Source: Herpetosiphon geysericola
GTDB lineage: Bacteria; Chloroflexota; Chloroflexia; Chloroflexales; Herpetosiphonaceae
Assembly: GCF_001306135.1 (NCBI RefSeq)
Contig: NZ_LGKP01000007.1
Span: forward strand, 98,091 to 162,090
DNA: 64,000 bases
Direction: 5' to 3'
A model generated the notes under the pieces. The model was not told the DNA's origin and did not search any database. It was given only the letters and a program-made list of their open reading frames with translations. The translations under genes and the position numbers were made by a program. Shown piece by piece: positions 1 to 10,691 of this stretch; positions within the stretch are counted from its first letter, which is position 1; every line of letters begins with the position of its first letter.

Positions 1-315
1 GCAGGCTTGATTGCGCTTAACGAAGGCCGCGAGCGCTTGATCGATGACCATGTGAATGCCAAAATGTTGGCCGAAGCCCTAAGCCAATTGCCCCAAATTG
101 AGCTAGATTTGGCGTCGGTGCAAACCAACATTATTGTGTTTGGCTTACGAGATAGCAGCTTTACGCCTGAACAATTGACCGAACGCTTACGTCAAGTTGG
201 AGTATTGATCGTGCCATTCAAAGGCCGTTTACGCGCCGTGACCCACGTTGATGTTAATCGCGATCAATGTGCCGAAGCCGCCAGAATTATTGCCGACGTG
301 TTGCAAAGCGCATAA
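1..315 (+). CDS. Low-specificity L-threonine aldolase, C-terminal fragment
   Basis: The reading frame is open from base 1 (first residues AGLIALNEGRERL) to a stop at 313-315, so this is the 3' end of a gene starting outside the window. The residues match the C-terminal small domain of PLP-dependent threonine aldolases of the beta-eliminating lyase fold: AGLIAL helix, a run on QTNIIVF, and the closing segment with VTHVDV. The family cleaves L-threonine and allo-threonine to glycine and acetaldehyde in the cytoplasm. The PLP lysine lies upstream and cannot be checked. The next gene starts about 90 bases downstream on the same strand. Confidence 0.8.
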   Translation, partial: AGLIALNEGRERLIDDHVNAKMLAEALSQLPQIELDLASVQTNIIVFGLRDSSFTPEQLTERLRQVGVLIVPFKGRLRAVTHVDVNRDQCAEAARIIADVLQSA

Positions 316-403
316 TCCCGTTACAAATTTTGCACATGCGCGCCCTGTGGCTCGTGTATCCTATACGGTATCAAGAATCGTAACTAGACAAGGATATTGG
401 GCG

Positions 404-2531
<2,128 letters not shown>

Positions 2532-2540
2532 GCGATTAAC

Positions 2541-2580
2541 GAAAAAAGCCGCGCTCTTGTTCAGAGCGCGGCTTTGGCTT
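2541..2580. terminator. Bidirectional rho-independent terminator
   Basis: A 13-bp perfect stem (2545-2557 with 2563-2575) has a 5-base loop and is flanked by an A-run on the left and a T-rich run on the right. It sits between the convergent galT and Gfo/Idh/MocA genes and can serve both. Confidence 0.85.
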
Positions 2581-2586
2581 TAAGTG

Positions 2587-3627
2587 CTAAATCGAAATCC
2601 AGCCGCCATCGTTTTCGTCGGAGCGATGGGCTGCATCGAGCAAGGTTTGGGTCAGCAAACCATCAGCAAAGGTGGCTGCTTGGGCTAGCGCATCGTGCTG
2701 ACCACGGCTGTAGGCCTTTAGTGCATGGCCAAGATAGACCGTTCCCACCGGAAAGTTACCACTGATTTCACTGGGAATTGCCACGGTATGGGCGGGCGTG
2801 CGCTCTTGCCATTCGCCATCACGCTCGGCGTGCCACAAGCGCGCACCTTCAATTTTGATTGCTCCATGTTCGCCATGAATGATCATACGGTCGTTTTCGT
2901 TCAAAGCCGCCACCCCGCTGATCATCACTGAAGCGAAGCCGCCATTAACCAAGCGCACTTGGGCGGTCGCAAAATCATCGCTGGTAACTGGCAAGAGCTG
3001 ATCATCAAGAGGACGCTCGCCAACAAAGGTGTGTAAAATGGCCCGAATCGAGCTAAAATCGCCACACAGCCAGCGCAACATATCAATTTGATGTGAGCCA
3101 ATTGCGCCCCACGCGCCACCAGCTTGCTCTTTATCGCTCCACCAATTCCAAGGTCGTTGCGGGTCAGCGCGCGATGAGAAGATAACGCTGCTATTGACAT
3201 GGCGAATCTGGCCAATCGCATTATCGTTAATCAAAGCCCGCGCCATTTGAAAAATTGGCAAAAAACGCAATTCATGATCGATCAAACTTAATTGCTCAGG
3301 ATGGGCTTGGGCGGTTTCGAGCATGGTTTGAGCTTCAAGCTGGTTGAGCGCGGTTGGTTTTTCGCACAACACATGCTTGCCAGCCTGCAACGCAGCCACA
3401 CTCATTTCGCAGTGAGTTCCAGGCGGAGTCACAATCGAAATCAAATCTGCATCGCTGCTCAGCAGATCGCGCCAGTTTTCAAAAGCTTCAACCTCTAAAG
3501 TGGCAGCTTCGCGCTGCGTTTTTTCATAATTTTGGGCGGCGATGCCCACGATTTTCAGCCCAGCAGAACGAAAAGCTGGCACCTGAACGCGAGCACCCCA
3601 ACCGGTGCCAATAATTGCAATCTTCAT
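2587..3627 (-). CDS. Gfo/Idh/MocA-family NAD(P)-dependent oxidoreductase
   Basis: The 346-aa protein opens with a Rossmann fold (MKIAIIGTGWGARV) and carries the family's CEKPTALN motif near residue 97, where the Lys is usually catalytic. The C-terminal half is the alpha/beta substrate domain (GGAWGAIGSHQIDMLRWL, with the family's GSHxxD pattern). Members oxidise or reduce sugars, inositols or related compounds, and the substrate cannot be told from sequence. The start at 3627 is preceded by GGGAGG eight bases upstream, which favours it over an upstream ATG. The DUF6483-like gene lies 32 bases upstream on the same strand, so the pair is likely an operon. Confidence 0.85.
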   Translation of the reverse strand: MKIAIIGTGWGARVQVPAFRSAGLKIVGIAAQNYEKTQREAATLEVEAFENWRDLLSSDADLISIVTPPGTHCEMSVAALQAGKHVLCEKPTALNQLEAQTMLETAQAHPEQLSLIDHELRFLPIFQMARALINDNAIGQIRHVNSSVIFSSRADPQRPWNWWSDKEQAGGAWGAIGSHQIDMLRWLCGDFSSIRAILHTFVGERPLDDQLLPVTSDDFATAQVRLVNGGFASVMISGVAALNENDRMIIHGEHGAIKIEGARLWHAERDGEWQERTPAHTVAIPSEISGNFPVGTVYLGHALKAYSRGQHDALAQAATFADGLLTQTLLDAAHRSDENDGGWISI

Positions 3628-3659
3628 CAAAAAAACCTCCCTTGGAGCGCAATGCAAGG

Positions 3660-4304
3660 CTAACGTGCGTCGAGTTGGGCGAGACTTTGCTCGATTTCCT
3701 GACGCGGCAAGCCCAATTGCTCAAGGCTTGCATCGCTGCTGCTGAGCAATTGATGATACCACGCCTGAGCATCGCTACATGCAGCTTCGGCAAATTCGGT
3801 GGCTTCAAGCCACTGCCAGAGATGATCATCGGCATTAGGATAATCACCAACTGCTGCATAGACGCGCCAAGCATCATCAAGAGTTGCAGGCTCTAACTCG
3901 TAATTGCTCAATTCGGCTAGGCCAGCACTGGCAGCTTCGCGCACTTCGGGCGGAATCTTCTGGCCCGAACGCACCAAAGCCCCATAGAGCAGCAAGGCCC
4001 GATCAAAGCGCCGATAGGCTTCATCGATCATGCCTTGTTCTTGGAAGCATTGGCCTTCGGCAACGTGCAAGGCGGCCAGCACCGCACAACGATCAAGATC
4101 GATCGTATCCTCATATTGAATCAGCTTGAGCAAATCTTCATCGGGCAGCAAATCGACGAAATGGCTATTGGTATCAAATAAATCGCGATAGGCACTATTA
4201 ATCGTTGCTTGAGCTTCTTCGAGCGAGCCAGCCTCGCGCAAACGCACAATCTTGCGCCAAATCAGGCCAAATTGTTCGATCAACCGTAAAATATAATCGC
4301 GCAT
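3660..4304 (-). CDS. DUF6483-like helical protein
   Basis: The 214-aa soluble protein is predicted mostly alpha-helical. Its N-terminus (MRDYILRLIEQFGLIWRKI) and the following 120 residues resemble the DUF6483 family, which often precedes tetratricopeptide-like helices. The segment about residues 75-115 (EGQCFQEQGMIDEAYRRFDRALLLYG) reads as a TPR hairpin. No catalytic motif is visible and no function is known to me. It lies 32 bases upstream of the Gfo/Idh/MocA gene and downstream of a terminator, so it probably starts that transcript. Confidence 0.65.
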   Translation of the reverse strand: MRDYILRLIEQFGLIWRKIVRLREAGSLEEAQATINSAYRDLFDTNSHFVDLLPDEDLLKLIQYEDTIDLDRCAVLAALHVAEGQCFQEQGMIDEAYRRFDRALLLYGALVRSGQKIPPEVREAASAGLAELSNYELEPATLDDAWRVYAAVGDYPNADDHLWQWLEATEFAEAACSDAQAWYHQLLSSSDASLEQLGLPRQEIEQSLAQLDAR

Positions 4305-4310
4305 ACATCC

Positions 4311-4351
4311 TCAAAAAACAGCGCAGTTTAAGGTTTGTCCCCAAACTGCGC
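4311..4351 (-). terminator. Rho-independent terminator after the DUF255 gene
   Basis: Read on the minus strand, a 9-bp stem (4343-4351 with 4321-4329) is followed by TGTTTTTTGA. It lies just past the stop of the DUF255 gene and before the start of the DUF6483-like gene. Confidence 0.75.
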
Positions 4352-4358
4352 CCACGAT

Positions 4359-6404
4359 TTAGCCTAATTGCTTGATCAACTCATTCGGATCGTTGGTTGG
4401 CAATTTACAAGCGCGCCGCACGCAAACGTAGGCCGTGGCCTGTTGGTTCAGCAACGGTCGCTCGGCCAACAACGGAATTAGGCTTTGGGCCGCGTGATCA
4501 TCAGGCTTGCAGGCCGCGACAACTTTGTTAGGCTGGTAGTTGCGATAGGTTGCTTGCAACAAAGCCTTGAATTGAGGATCAGCTGGATCGCCAATTAATG
4601 CAACTTCGCGTGGCTCGGCCAAAGCAAAATCGGCGGCAGCAAGCAAGCGCCCAAACGCACCAGGCAACTGAATCAACGCGCCGCTCAAATTGGATAACAC
4701 GGTTCCAGCATATTGGCGATACTCATAGCGATCAAGCAGAGTTGCCAAACGCAGCAACACATCGACCGCCACCGAATTGCCAGCAGGTGTGGCGTTGTCG
4801 TAGAGGTCGCGCGGGCGGGTGATCAATTGTTCGTGATCGCTGGCTGTGTCAAAAAAGCTACGTTGCTCTTCATCCCAAAAGCGCTCGGTCATGCTTTCGG
4901 CCAATTCAATCGCCACCTGCAACCAACGCAAATCAAACGTTGCCTCATACAAGGCAATCATACCATCGGCGACACACGCGTAATCTTCGAGGTAGCCCTT
5001 AAATTTCGCTTGGTCATCTTTGTAGGAGCGATATAACTGACCATCTTTGTAGAGCTTGCTGGTGATGAATTCTGCATTGCGAATTGCTGCCGCGCGATAT
5101 TCCTCGTTGTCGAGCACATTCGCCGCAAAGGCCAAACTGCGCAACATCATGCCATTCCACGAAGCCAAAATTTTCTCATCGCGGCCTGGGCGAATGCGGG
5201 TATTGCGCTGGGCCAAGAGCGTTGCCCGAATCGCAGCGATGCGCTGGGCCAAATCTTCTTCGCTAATGCTCAACTCTTTGGCTACCACGCTTGGCTCTTG
5301 CGCCACATACAAAATCGAATGGCCCTCGAAATTGCCTTCTGGCTGAATATTCCAATACAATTGGGCCAGCGCTGCATCTTCAGGGCTGAGCAATTGCTGA
5401 ATCTCGGCCAAACTCCAAACGTAGAACTTGCCTTCTTCGCCTTCGCTATCAGCATCTTCTGCTGCGTAAAAACCGCCGTCGGGGCTGGTCATTTCGCCCA
5501 AAATATAGCCAATACTTTCCTCGGCAATCCGGCGATAGAACGGCTCGTGGGTGGCTTGGTAGGTTTCGAGATACAGCTGAGTGAGCAATGCGTTGTCGTA
5601 GAGCATCTTCTCAAAGTGCGGCACCAACCATTGGGCATCGACCGAATAGCGGGCAAAACCACCGCCAAGCTGATCGTACATGCCGCCATTGGCCATTGCT
5701 TGCAAGGTTTGGGTCACTTGATTCAGCGCATCTTGATCTTCGCTGCGCAGCCACGTGCGCAAAACCATGCCAAAAATCAAGGCTTGGGGAAATTTGGGTG
5801 CGCCGCCGTAGCCGCCAAAGCGGCTATCAAATTGGCTCATTTGACGTTGAGCAGCAACATTCAACTGGCTTTTGCTGAGCTTCACTTTTTCGAGATCAAA
5901 GCTCAAAATATCTTGTAAATGCTCACGCATTTGTTCAGCGCTATGAAACACCTCTTCACGGCGGTCGCGGTAGGCTTCGGCCACGCCATGCAGCACCTGT
6001 TGAAACGAGGGCATATTGTGGCGCGGCTCTGGCGGGAAGTAGGTTCCGCCATAAAACGGCGCGCCCTCGGGCGTTAAAAAGACCGTCATCGGCCAGCCAC
6101 CATGGCGGGTCATGGCTTGGACAGCGGCCATATATAACGAATCAATATCAGGCCGCTCCTCGCGATCGACCTTGATATTGACGAACAATTCATTCATCAC
6201 AGCGGCGGTCGCTGGGTCTTCAAACGATTCATGGGCCATCACATGGCACCAATGGCAGGCGCTATAGCCCACACTTAATAAAATTGGCTTATCATCTTGT
6301 TTGGCACGTTGCAAGGCTTCTTCGCCCCACGCATACCAATCGACGGGGTTTTCGGCGTGTTGCAACAAATAAGGGCTAGTTTCATGAATTAAACGATTTG
6401 CCAT
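4359..6404 (-). CDS. DUF255 thioredoxin-fold / six-hairpin glycosidase-like protein (YyaL/SSP411 type)
   Basis: The 681-aa protein is the usual length for the YyaL/SSP411 family. The N-terminal thioredoxin-like domain has the family hallmark [13 protein letters not shown] and a CHWCH redox-type motif (C50, C53). It is followed by an alpha/alpha-barrel region like N-acylglucosamine 2-epimerase ([24 protein letters not shown]). The family is widespread but its reaction is not established. The start ATG lies at 6404. It is a single-gene unit with its own terminator. Confidence 0.9.
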   Translation of the reverse strand: MANRLIHETSPYLLQHAENPVDWYAWGEEALQRAKQDDKPILLSVGYSACHWCHVMAHESFEDPATAAVMNELFVNIKVDREERPDIDSLYMAAVQAMTRHGGWPMTVFLTPEGAPFYGGTYFPPEPRHNMPSFQQVLHGVAEAYRDRREEVFHSAEQMREHLQDILSFDLEKVKLSKSQLNVAAQRQMSQFDSRFGGYGGAPKFPQALIFGMVLRTWLRSEDQDALNQVTQTLQAMANGGMYDQLGGGFARYSVDAQWLVPHFEKMLYDNALLTQLYLETYQATHEPFYRRIAEESIGYILGEMTSPDGGFYAAEDADSEGEEGKFYVWSLAEIQQLLSPEDAALAQLYWNIQPEGNFEGHSILYVAQEPSVVAKELSISEEDLAQRIAAIRATLLAQRNTRIRPGRDEKILASWNGMMLRSLAFAANVLDNEEYRAAAIRNAEFITSKLYKDGQLYRSYKDDQAKFKGYLEDYACVADGMIALYEATFDLRWLQVAIELAESMTERFWDEEQRSFFDTASDHEQLITRPRDLYDNATPAGNSVAVDVLLRLATLLDRYEYRQYAGTVLSNLSGALIQLPGAFGRLLAAADFALAEPREVALIGDPADPQFKALLQATYRNYQPNKVVAACKPDDHAAQSLIPLLAERPLLNQQATAYVCVRRACKLPTNDPNELIKQLG

Positions 6405-6703
6405 AACGGCTCCTTAACTAAGCTATACGTAGTATATAGCAGGTCTAGCGCCGAGGAGATTAATGGAGTACTAACTTTCGCTGCTGATGGGCACAAGCCC
6501 CAGTCTTTAATATTGCAATGATCCATTTGCAAAAAACTTGGATTCGCCATCCTTCCGTCCATCCGCTGGAGGGAGAGGCAGGGGATTTCATCCCTCTGCA
6601 CCCCTAATATTTGTTCGGTGGATTATTACAGCAGCACAGATATAGACCAAACAGTGTTTAATGAGAATACATCAGGCCTACTCAAATACGAAAATTATGT
6701 CAA
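6405..6703. other. Intergenic region with one dispersed two-hairpin repeat
   Basis: About 300 bases separate two divergently transcribed genes. I see no convincing gene. The region holds one copy of the GC-rich two-hairpin repeat described at 6547-6605; the rest is AT-rich and probably contains promoters for both neighbours, but I cannot name a -35/-10 pair with confidence. Confidence 0.6.
6547..6605 (-). repeat. Dispersed two-hairpin repeat, copy 1 (diverged)
   Basis: This segment matches copies at 51146-51214 and 62080-62142. It has the shared CCATCCTTCCGTCC core followed by a GCAGGGGAT / ATCCCTCTGC hairpin. The stem is kept although the bases differ from the other copies. Orientation is given relative to the 51146 copy. 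Confidence 0.7.
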
Positions 6704-7480
6704 TTGATGGAGAAATATATGCTCGAACATGCCTTGCCTGACCCAATGCTGCTCACATGGATGGGCAGTTATACCCACGCCGATTTGGAGCATGTGACCC
6801 GTGCGACCCAGCTTTTACACCATTTAGCGCCATTTCGCAGCCTAAGCGAGGCAGCGGTAATTGGGCGTTGGTTTACATGGCTGTTGATGCTTGAACATCA
6901 CACATTAACGTACCTTGATTTGAATCTCGAGCAAGCACAGCGCTATTGGCGTGGGTTGCGGGCAGTCGCCGAAAACCGATCGGCGGGCACATCGGTGCTT
7001 GGCCAAGCCTTAGGCGATTTCGTGGGTAATTTGCCGCGCTTACCCGCCTTCAGCAGTGGCGATTTAATGTTAGTCAGTTTGGCGATTGGGCATACGCTCG
7101 ATGGCTTGGCCTGGCGCTATACTTGGCAAAGCCAACAAAGCGAGCCAGTAGCTAGCTCATTGTTGGATGCAATGGGGCGTTCGAGTGGCATCTATACAGC
7201 CTTGACCTTGTTGAGTGCCTTGCGCGGCTGGCGCTTATCCGAGGTGCTGCTCAACCATCCTGCGCGGCGCTGCATGAAAGTGGTCGAGGCGGTTGCAGGC
7301 AGTTTGCGCCTCCAACCAACCTCGGCCTTACCAGATAATTTGTGGCAAGCGCTTGAGCAAGCCTTTGCGCCGCTCGATAAACAATGGGCTGATTATCGGC
7401 AGACTAGCGGCTTGCTCTTGCAGCGCTACCAAACATGGCTCGCCAGCGAACAGGCTACTGACGACGCAAGCGCTGAGTAA
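6704..7480 (+). CDS. Uncharacterised helical protein, possibly a degenerate class I terpene-synthase fold
   Basis: The 258-aa soluble protein is rich in Leu, Trp and Ala. ATG codons at 6704, 6707 and 6719 could all start it and no strong ribosome site decides between them. The spacing of landmarks recalls bacterial class I terpene synthases: a WFTWLLMLEHH segment where these have W-x-x-DDxxD, and a later helix pair (RSSGIYTALTLL, then SEVLLNHP) like their R-x-x-G and LPxxVxxHP blocks. However, neither the Asp-rich motif nor the NSE triad is present, so it would not be a normal cyclase. This assignment is weak. Its 3' end overlaps the convergent NAD kinase gene by 26 bases. Confidence 0.6.
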   Translation: MMEKYMLEHALPDPMLLTWMGSYTHADLEHVTRATQLLHHLAPFRSLSEAAVIGRWFTWLLMLEHHTLTYLDLNLEQAQRYWRGLRAVAENRSAGTSVLGQALGDFVGNLPRLPAFSSGDLMLVSLAIGHTLDGLAWRYTWQSQQSEPVASSLLDAMGRSSGIYTALTLLSALRGWRLSEVLLNHPARRCMKVVEAVAGSLRLQPTSALPDNLWQALEQAFAPLDKQWADYRQTSGLLLQRYQTWLASEQATDDASAE

Positions 7481-8282
7481 GCGTCTGATAAAAATGGGCT
7501 TGCGGATAGACATGAGCAAAGCGACAAATTTCTTCAGCCCGCGTCACCTCAATCTGATCATCAGGCTCAATCGGAAACGACCACTGGCCATCAAGGCTAA
7601 TAATCGTTGGATGATGGCGGGCCAACGTCCAAGTAATTTTAGTTGCTGGCGGTAGCACCAGCGCTGGCAAACTGGTTAAGTGGCCAGCCACCGTCACCAA
7701 CAACAACGAATCGGAGCGCGGGTCGAGCACCGGCCCGCCTGCGGCTAAGGCATAGGCGGTCGAACCAGTTGCGGTTGAAACCAACACCCCATCAGCACGA
7801 TAGCTGGTCAGTGGCATGTCGTCGATCGCAACTGAAACATGGACGACGCGCGCCACATCACGCCGCGAGAGCAACACCTCGTTCAAGGCCAAATCGTTGT
7901 AGATCTCTTGGCCTTGGCGCAACACCCGTGCTCGCACCAAGGTGCGCTGATCGTACCAGCCGCCGCCGCTGAGCAACACCTCAAGCCCTTCAAAGACCGA
8001 TTCTTCGGTTACTTCGGCCATAAAGCTGAGGTGGCCCATCGCCACGCCCAAAATTGGCATCGTGTGGGTGATACCAACCCGGGCAGCGCGCAACACCGTG
8101 CCATCGCCGCCCAACGCCAACAACAATTCGCAGGGTGCGACCAACTCTGGCTCATCGCGGGCACTTTGCGATGTGCCTAGCCACACACTTAACCCTCGTT
8201 CGCCTAACCAAGCCGCAATTCGTTCCCCTGCTTGGGCTGTTGCAGGCACAAGGGGATTGTATAAAACGCCAATTGTTTGCAT
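7455..8282 (-). CDS. nadK: NAD kinase
   Basis: The 275-aa protein phosphorylates NAD to NADP in the cytoplasm. Residues 58-62 are the invariant GGDGT, and the second signature YRADGVLVSTATGSTAY with the following AAGGP block is intact. The start at 8282 has AGGAGG five bases upstream, so an in-frame ATG further upstream is not needed. It is a standalone gene whose 3' end overlaps the convergent 258-aa gene. Confidence 0.93.
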   Translation of the reverse strand: MQTIGVLYNPLVPATAQAGERIAAWLGERGLSVWLGTSQSARDEPELVAPCELLLALGGDGTVLRAARVGITHTMPILGVAMGHLSFMAEVTEESVFEGLEVLLSGGGWYDQRTLVRARVLRQGQEIYNDLALNEVLLSRRDVARVVHVSVAIDDMPLTSYRADGVLVSTATGSTAYALAAGGPVLDPRSDSLLLVTVAGHLTSLPALVLPPATKITWTLARHHPTIISLDGQWSFPIEPDDQIEVTRAEEICRFAHVYPQAHFYQTLTQRLRRQ

Positions 8283-8340
8283 AGCGCCTCCTGTGGTGGC
8301 CATTCTGCGCTGCATCATAACACACTCACTAGGCCGCTCG

Positions 8341-9345
8341 CTATTTGGCTGCTTGGCGCACCACCCATTTCACCGCATCAATCACCAGCTCTGGTTGATC
8401 AAGGTGTATGTAATGGCCACTGTGTTCAGCAATCTGCTGCTGGCTATTGCTCGAAAGCTGGGTCAATTCGTGTTGCAATTCATCCCAAACTTGTTCAAAT
8501 TCCTCGGTCATTGCAGGCTCGGCCATACCACGGGTGAGCACAACCAACGGCAAGTCGTTGAGCGGTTGCGGCGCTTGGGCACGATTCAAATCTTGCTGCA
8601 CTGCTTGCAACGCTGCTGCAAGTGATTCACAGGTGGCATTTTGATAGGAACTGGCGCGAATCGAGGCTTGATTGGCTGCTGGCAGCTTGGCATAGGTGGC
8701 TTGCGCTTGGTCAAATAACCCAATGCCGCGAATAATCCCAAAAGGAGCAACCGCATCACAGACCAGCATCGACTGACGCATTAATTCAAAGGGATCGTCG
8801 GCAAGCTTGGGCTGTCGTTGTTGCTGTTGTTCGTGCGATGAATCGACCAGCACCAAACCAACAACATCATCAGGGTAGCGCTGGGCATAGTCGCGGATAT
8901 ACAAACCGCCAGCGGAATGACCAACCAACACATATGGCCCTGAAATTTTGGCTTGATTGAGCAGTTCTTGCAAAGTTTGGGCAATCGAGCCACTATCTGC
9001 CTTGCCTGCAACAGCATCGCTCCAACCCATGCCAACCCGATCGTAGGCACAAACTCGATATTGCTCAGCTAATGTTGGTTGAACCAAGCCCCAAACATCG
9101 GCGTTATCACCTAAGCCTGCTTCGAGCACAATCGTTGGGCTACCACTCCCCATACAAACGAGGCGCATCGCATGGCCATTGACCATGATTTGCTGCTCAG
9201 CAGGCAAAAAGCGTTGGCGATCACGCTGGCTGGCCCAGCGTTGAAAAAACCAGCCCCCAATCAGTAACCCAACAATCAAGAGGCCAAGCCAGCGCATCCA
9301 GCGCCCAATCCGCCGTAACAGCGAACGTTTTGGTTGTGTATTCAT
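8341..9345 (-). CDS. Membrane-anchored alpha/beta hydrolase
   Basis: The 334-aa protein starts with a basic stretch and one membrane segment (about residues 18-35), so the hydrolase domain probably faces outside. The fold signatures are GSPTIVLEAGLG (oxyanion region), the nucleophile elbow GHSAGG with Ser144, an acidic residue in the LVLVDSSH to VVLTRG region, and the catalytic His in EHSGHYIHLDQP near residue 311. This is the epoxide hydrolase/haloperoxidase-like branch, and the substrate cannot be inferred. It lies about 58 bases upstream of the NAD kinase gene on the same strand. Confidence 0.85.
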   Translation of the reverse strand: MNTQPKRSLLRRIGRWMRWLGLLIVGLLIGGWFFQRWASQRDRQRFLPAEQQIMVNGHAMRLVCMGSGSPTIVLEAGLGDNADVWGLVQPTLAEQYRVCAYDRVGMGWSDAVAGKADSGSIAQTLQELLNQAKISGPYVLVGHSAGGLYIRDYAQRYPDDVVGLVLVDSSHEQQQQRQPKLADDPFELMRQSMLVCDAVAPFGIIRGIGLFDQAQATYAKLPAANQASIRASSYQNATCESLAAALQAVQQDLNRAQAPQPLNDLPLVVLTRGMAEPAMTEEFEQVWDELQHELTQLSSNSQQQIAEHSGHYIHLDQPELVIDAVKWVVRQAAK

Positions 9346-9467
9346 GGCTATTCCTTAAATCAAAAGATATAGCCTAACTATAGCCAAGCCAGCGCCAAAC
9401 CATAGGTTAATCAGGGTGAACGGCCCTCGTCAATTCGGGCGATGGCAGCATCGATCTTGCGGACGCT

Positions 9468-9857
9468 TCATAGAGGATTATTGTCGAGTGGCTGGTGGGT
9501 TCCACGCTTAAACCAAATAGTTTGGCCATCACAATGGGCGTAATAGCCCCGCCACAGCGTAAAATCGCCTGGCTGACCATACAAAACATAGGTATGCTGG
9601 CGAATATAGTTCAGCAGTTTAAGCGCAATTGAAGCTTGAAAAGGTGCCTGAGATCGATTGGGATCTGCTTGGCACAAGGCCCATTCAAGCGCAAACATGG
9701 AACTATAGCTGGTGTAGGCTGGTAATCGCTGGAGCTGAAAATAGTGCCATGGAAAATCACCACTGACAGGAATTAATTGCGCAATTGGCTGATGCTTGGC
9801 ACATAACCACCAAAAGCAATTCGCTTCAATCCATCGAGTATGATTCACGCCAATCAT
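9468..9857 (-). CDS. Hypothetical protein paired with an ATP-grasp protein
   Basis: This 129-aa protein is rich in aromatic residues (Trp, Tyr, Phe), has no membrane segment, and is not a family I recognise. It begins 21 bases after the stop of the ATP-grasp gene on the same strand, which suggests co-transcription and a related job. The ribosome site is weak. A position-specific clue is the ending TIWFKRGTHQP. The protein could be a partner or substrate-recognition factor, but that is inference from position only. Confidence 0.55.
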   Translation of the reverse strand: MIGVNHTRWIEANCFWWLCAKHQPIAQLIPVSGDFPWHYFQLQRLPAYTSYSSMFALEWALCQADPNRSQAPFQASIALKLLNYIRQHTYVLYGQPGDFTLWRGYYAHCDGQTIWFKRGTHQPLDNNPL

Positions 9858-9878
9858 ATCTCAGTAAACTTCCATATA

Positions 9879-10625
9879 TTACAGGGGTTCAGTTGCATAG
9901 CGCACAACTTCAAGCACCTGCGCAGGATCACAGCCATAGATGCCTGCCCCCCAAGCTGCGTTAAGTTCAACCACCGCCCAGCCACGTCCTGCAATTACGC
10001 CAACGTCGATTACCACAGCACGCGGAAGTTCAACCTGCGGATCATCCAAAAGGTGCTGCAAAAATTGCTCAAGCTCAGCATGTTCCTCGGCAGTGCTCGC
10101 AAAATCAGCTTCATCTTGGGGCGCAGCATAGCGAGCATAAAGCGAAGCAGTACGTAATTGACGATCAAGCACAAAGCAGCGAAATTCCTTCTCCCAAACC
10201 ACGACTTCCGCCACCAACACAGGAAGATCAACCGCGTCAGTAGGCAGTTTGTCGTTTGGCATATACACCTTGGCTGGAAAGCGTTTATCGTTTGGCGGTT
10301 TTACAAAGGCTGGCAGCATAGCCTGAGCAGTTTCAATACTGGTTAATTGAATCTGGCGCTGGCGATATTGCATAGGAAGTCGCGGTAGCCAGGTATCTGG
10401 CGGTTCAGGGAGATTCAAACCCAACGCTTCTGCAATCGGGTGGGCAAATCCACCTTCTAGGTAAAGCACAACAGGAGGATTAATCGGCACTTGTGGCGGC
10501 GCTGTCCAATGAGTAAGCCGCTGAACATGCCAGCCACGTTGAATTGCCGCCCGCCACAAGGCCTGTGAATCTGGCGTATAGCGCGGTGAAAGCACAAGGG
10601 TTGGCTGCTGGTGAACCTCGTCCAT
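9879..10625 (-). CDS. ATP-grasp domain protein (DUF4343 / R2K clade-like)
   Basis: The 248-aa protein has the layout of a compact ATP-grasp enzyme: a variable N-terminal half, then AFVKPPNDKRFPAKVY (nucleotide-binding Lys), VAEVVVWEKEFRCFVLD (strand pair with acidic residues), and VVIDVGVIAGRGWAVVELNAAWGAGIYG (metal-binding Asp, Glu and Asn). ATP-grasp enzymes of the R2K type join a carboxylate to an amine or other nucleophile using ATP, often on peptides. The substrate is unknown. The 129-aa gene follows after 21 bases. Confidence 0.75.
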   Translation of the reverse strand: MDEVHQQPTLVLSPRYTPDSQALWRAAIQRGWHVQRLTHWTAPPQVPINPPVVLYLEGGFAHPIAEALGLNLPEPPDTWLPRLPMQYRQRQIQLTSIETAQAMLPAFVKPPNDKRFPAKVYMPNDKLPTDAVDLPVLVAEVVVWEKEFRCFVLDRQLRTASLYARYAAPQDEADFASTAEEHAELEQFLQHLLDDPQVELPRAVVIDVGVIAGRGWAVVELNAAWGAGIYGCDPAQVLEVVRYATEPL

Positions 10626-10644
10626 CGTTACAACCTCGGTTAAT

Positions 10645-10677
10645 CAAAAAGCCCCTCATCAATTGCAGATGAGGGGC
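10645..10677 (-). terminator. Rho-independent terminator after the TPR gene
   Basis: On the minus strand a perfect 10-bp stem (10668-10677 with 10651-10660, 7-base loop) is followed by TTTTTGATT. It ends the TPR gene transcript and insulates the ATP-grasp pair. Confidence 0.85.
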
Positions 10678-10691
10678 GAGAGTGAGCCGAA

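Noticed and set aside
248..403. N-terminal extension of the M24 gene
   Set aside because: It overlaps the threonine aldolase gene and the intergenic region; the ATG at 404 gives a family-like N-terminus.
5298..5918. Long open frame antisense to the DUF255 gene
   Set aside because: It mirrors the codon structure of a clearly conserved gene on the other strand and has no domain or ribosome site.
8283..8318. Upstream ATG for NAD kinase
   Set aside because: The ATG at 8282 has AGGAGG at ideal distance and gives the usual N-terminus.
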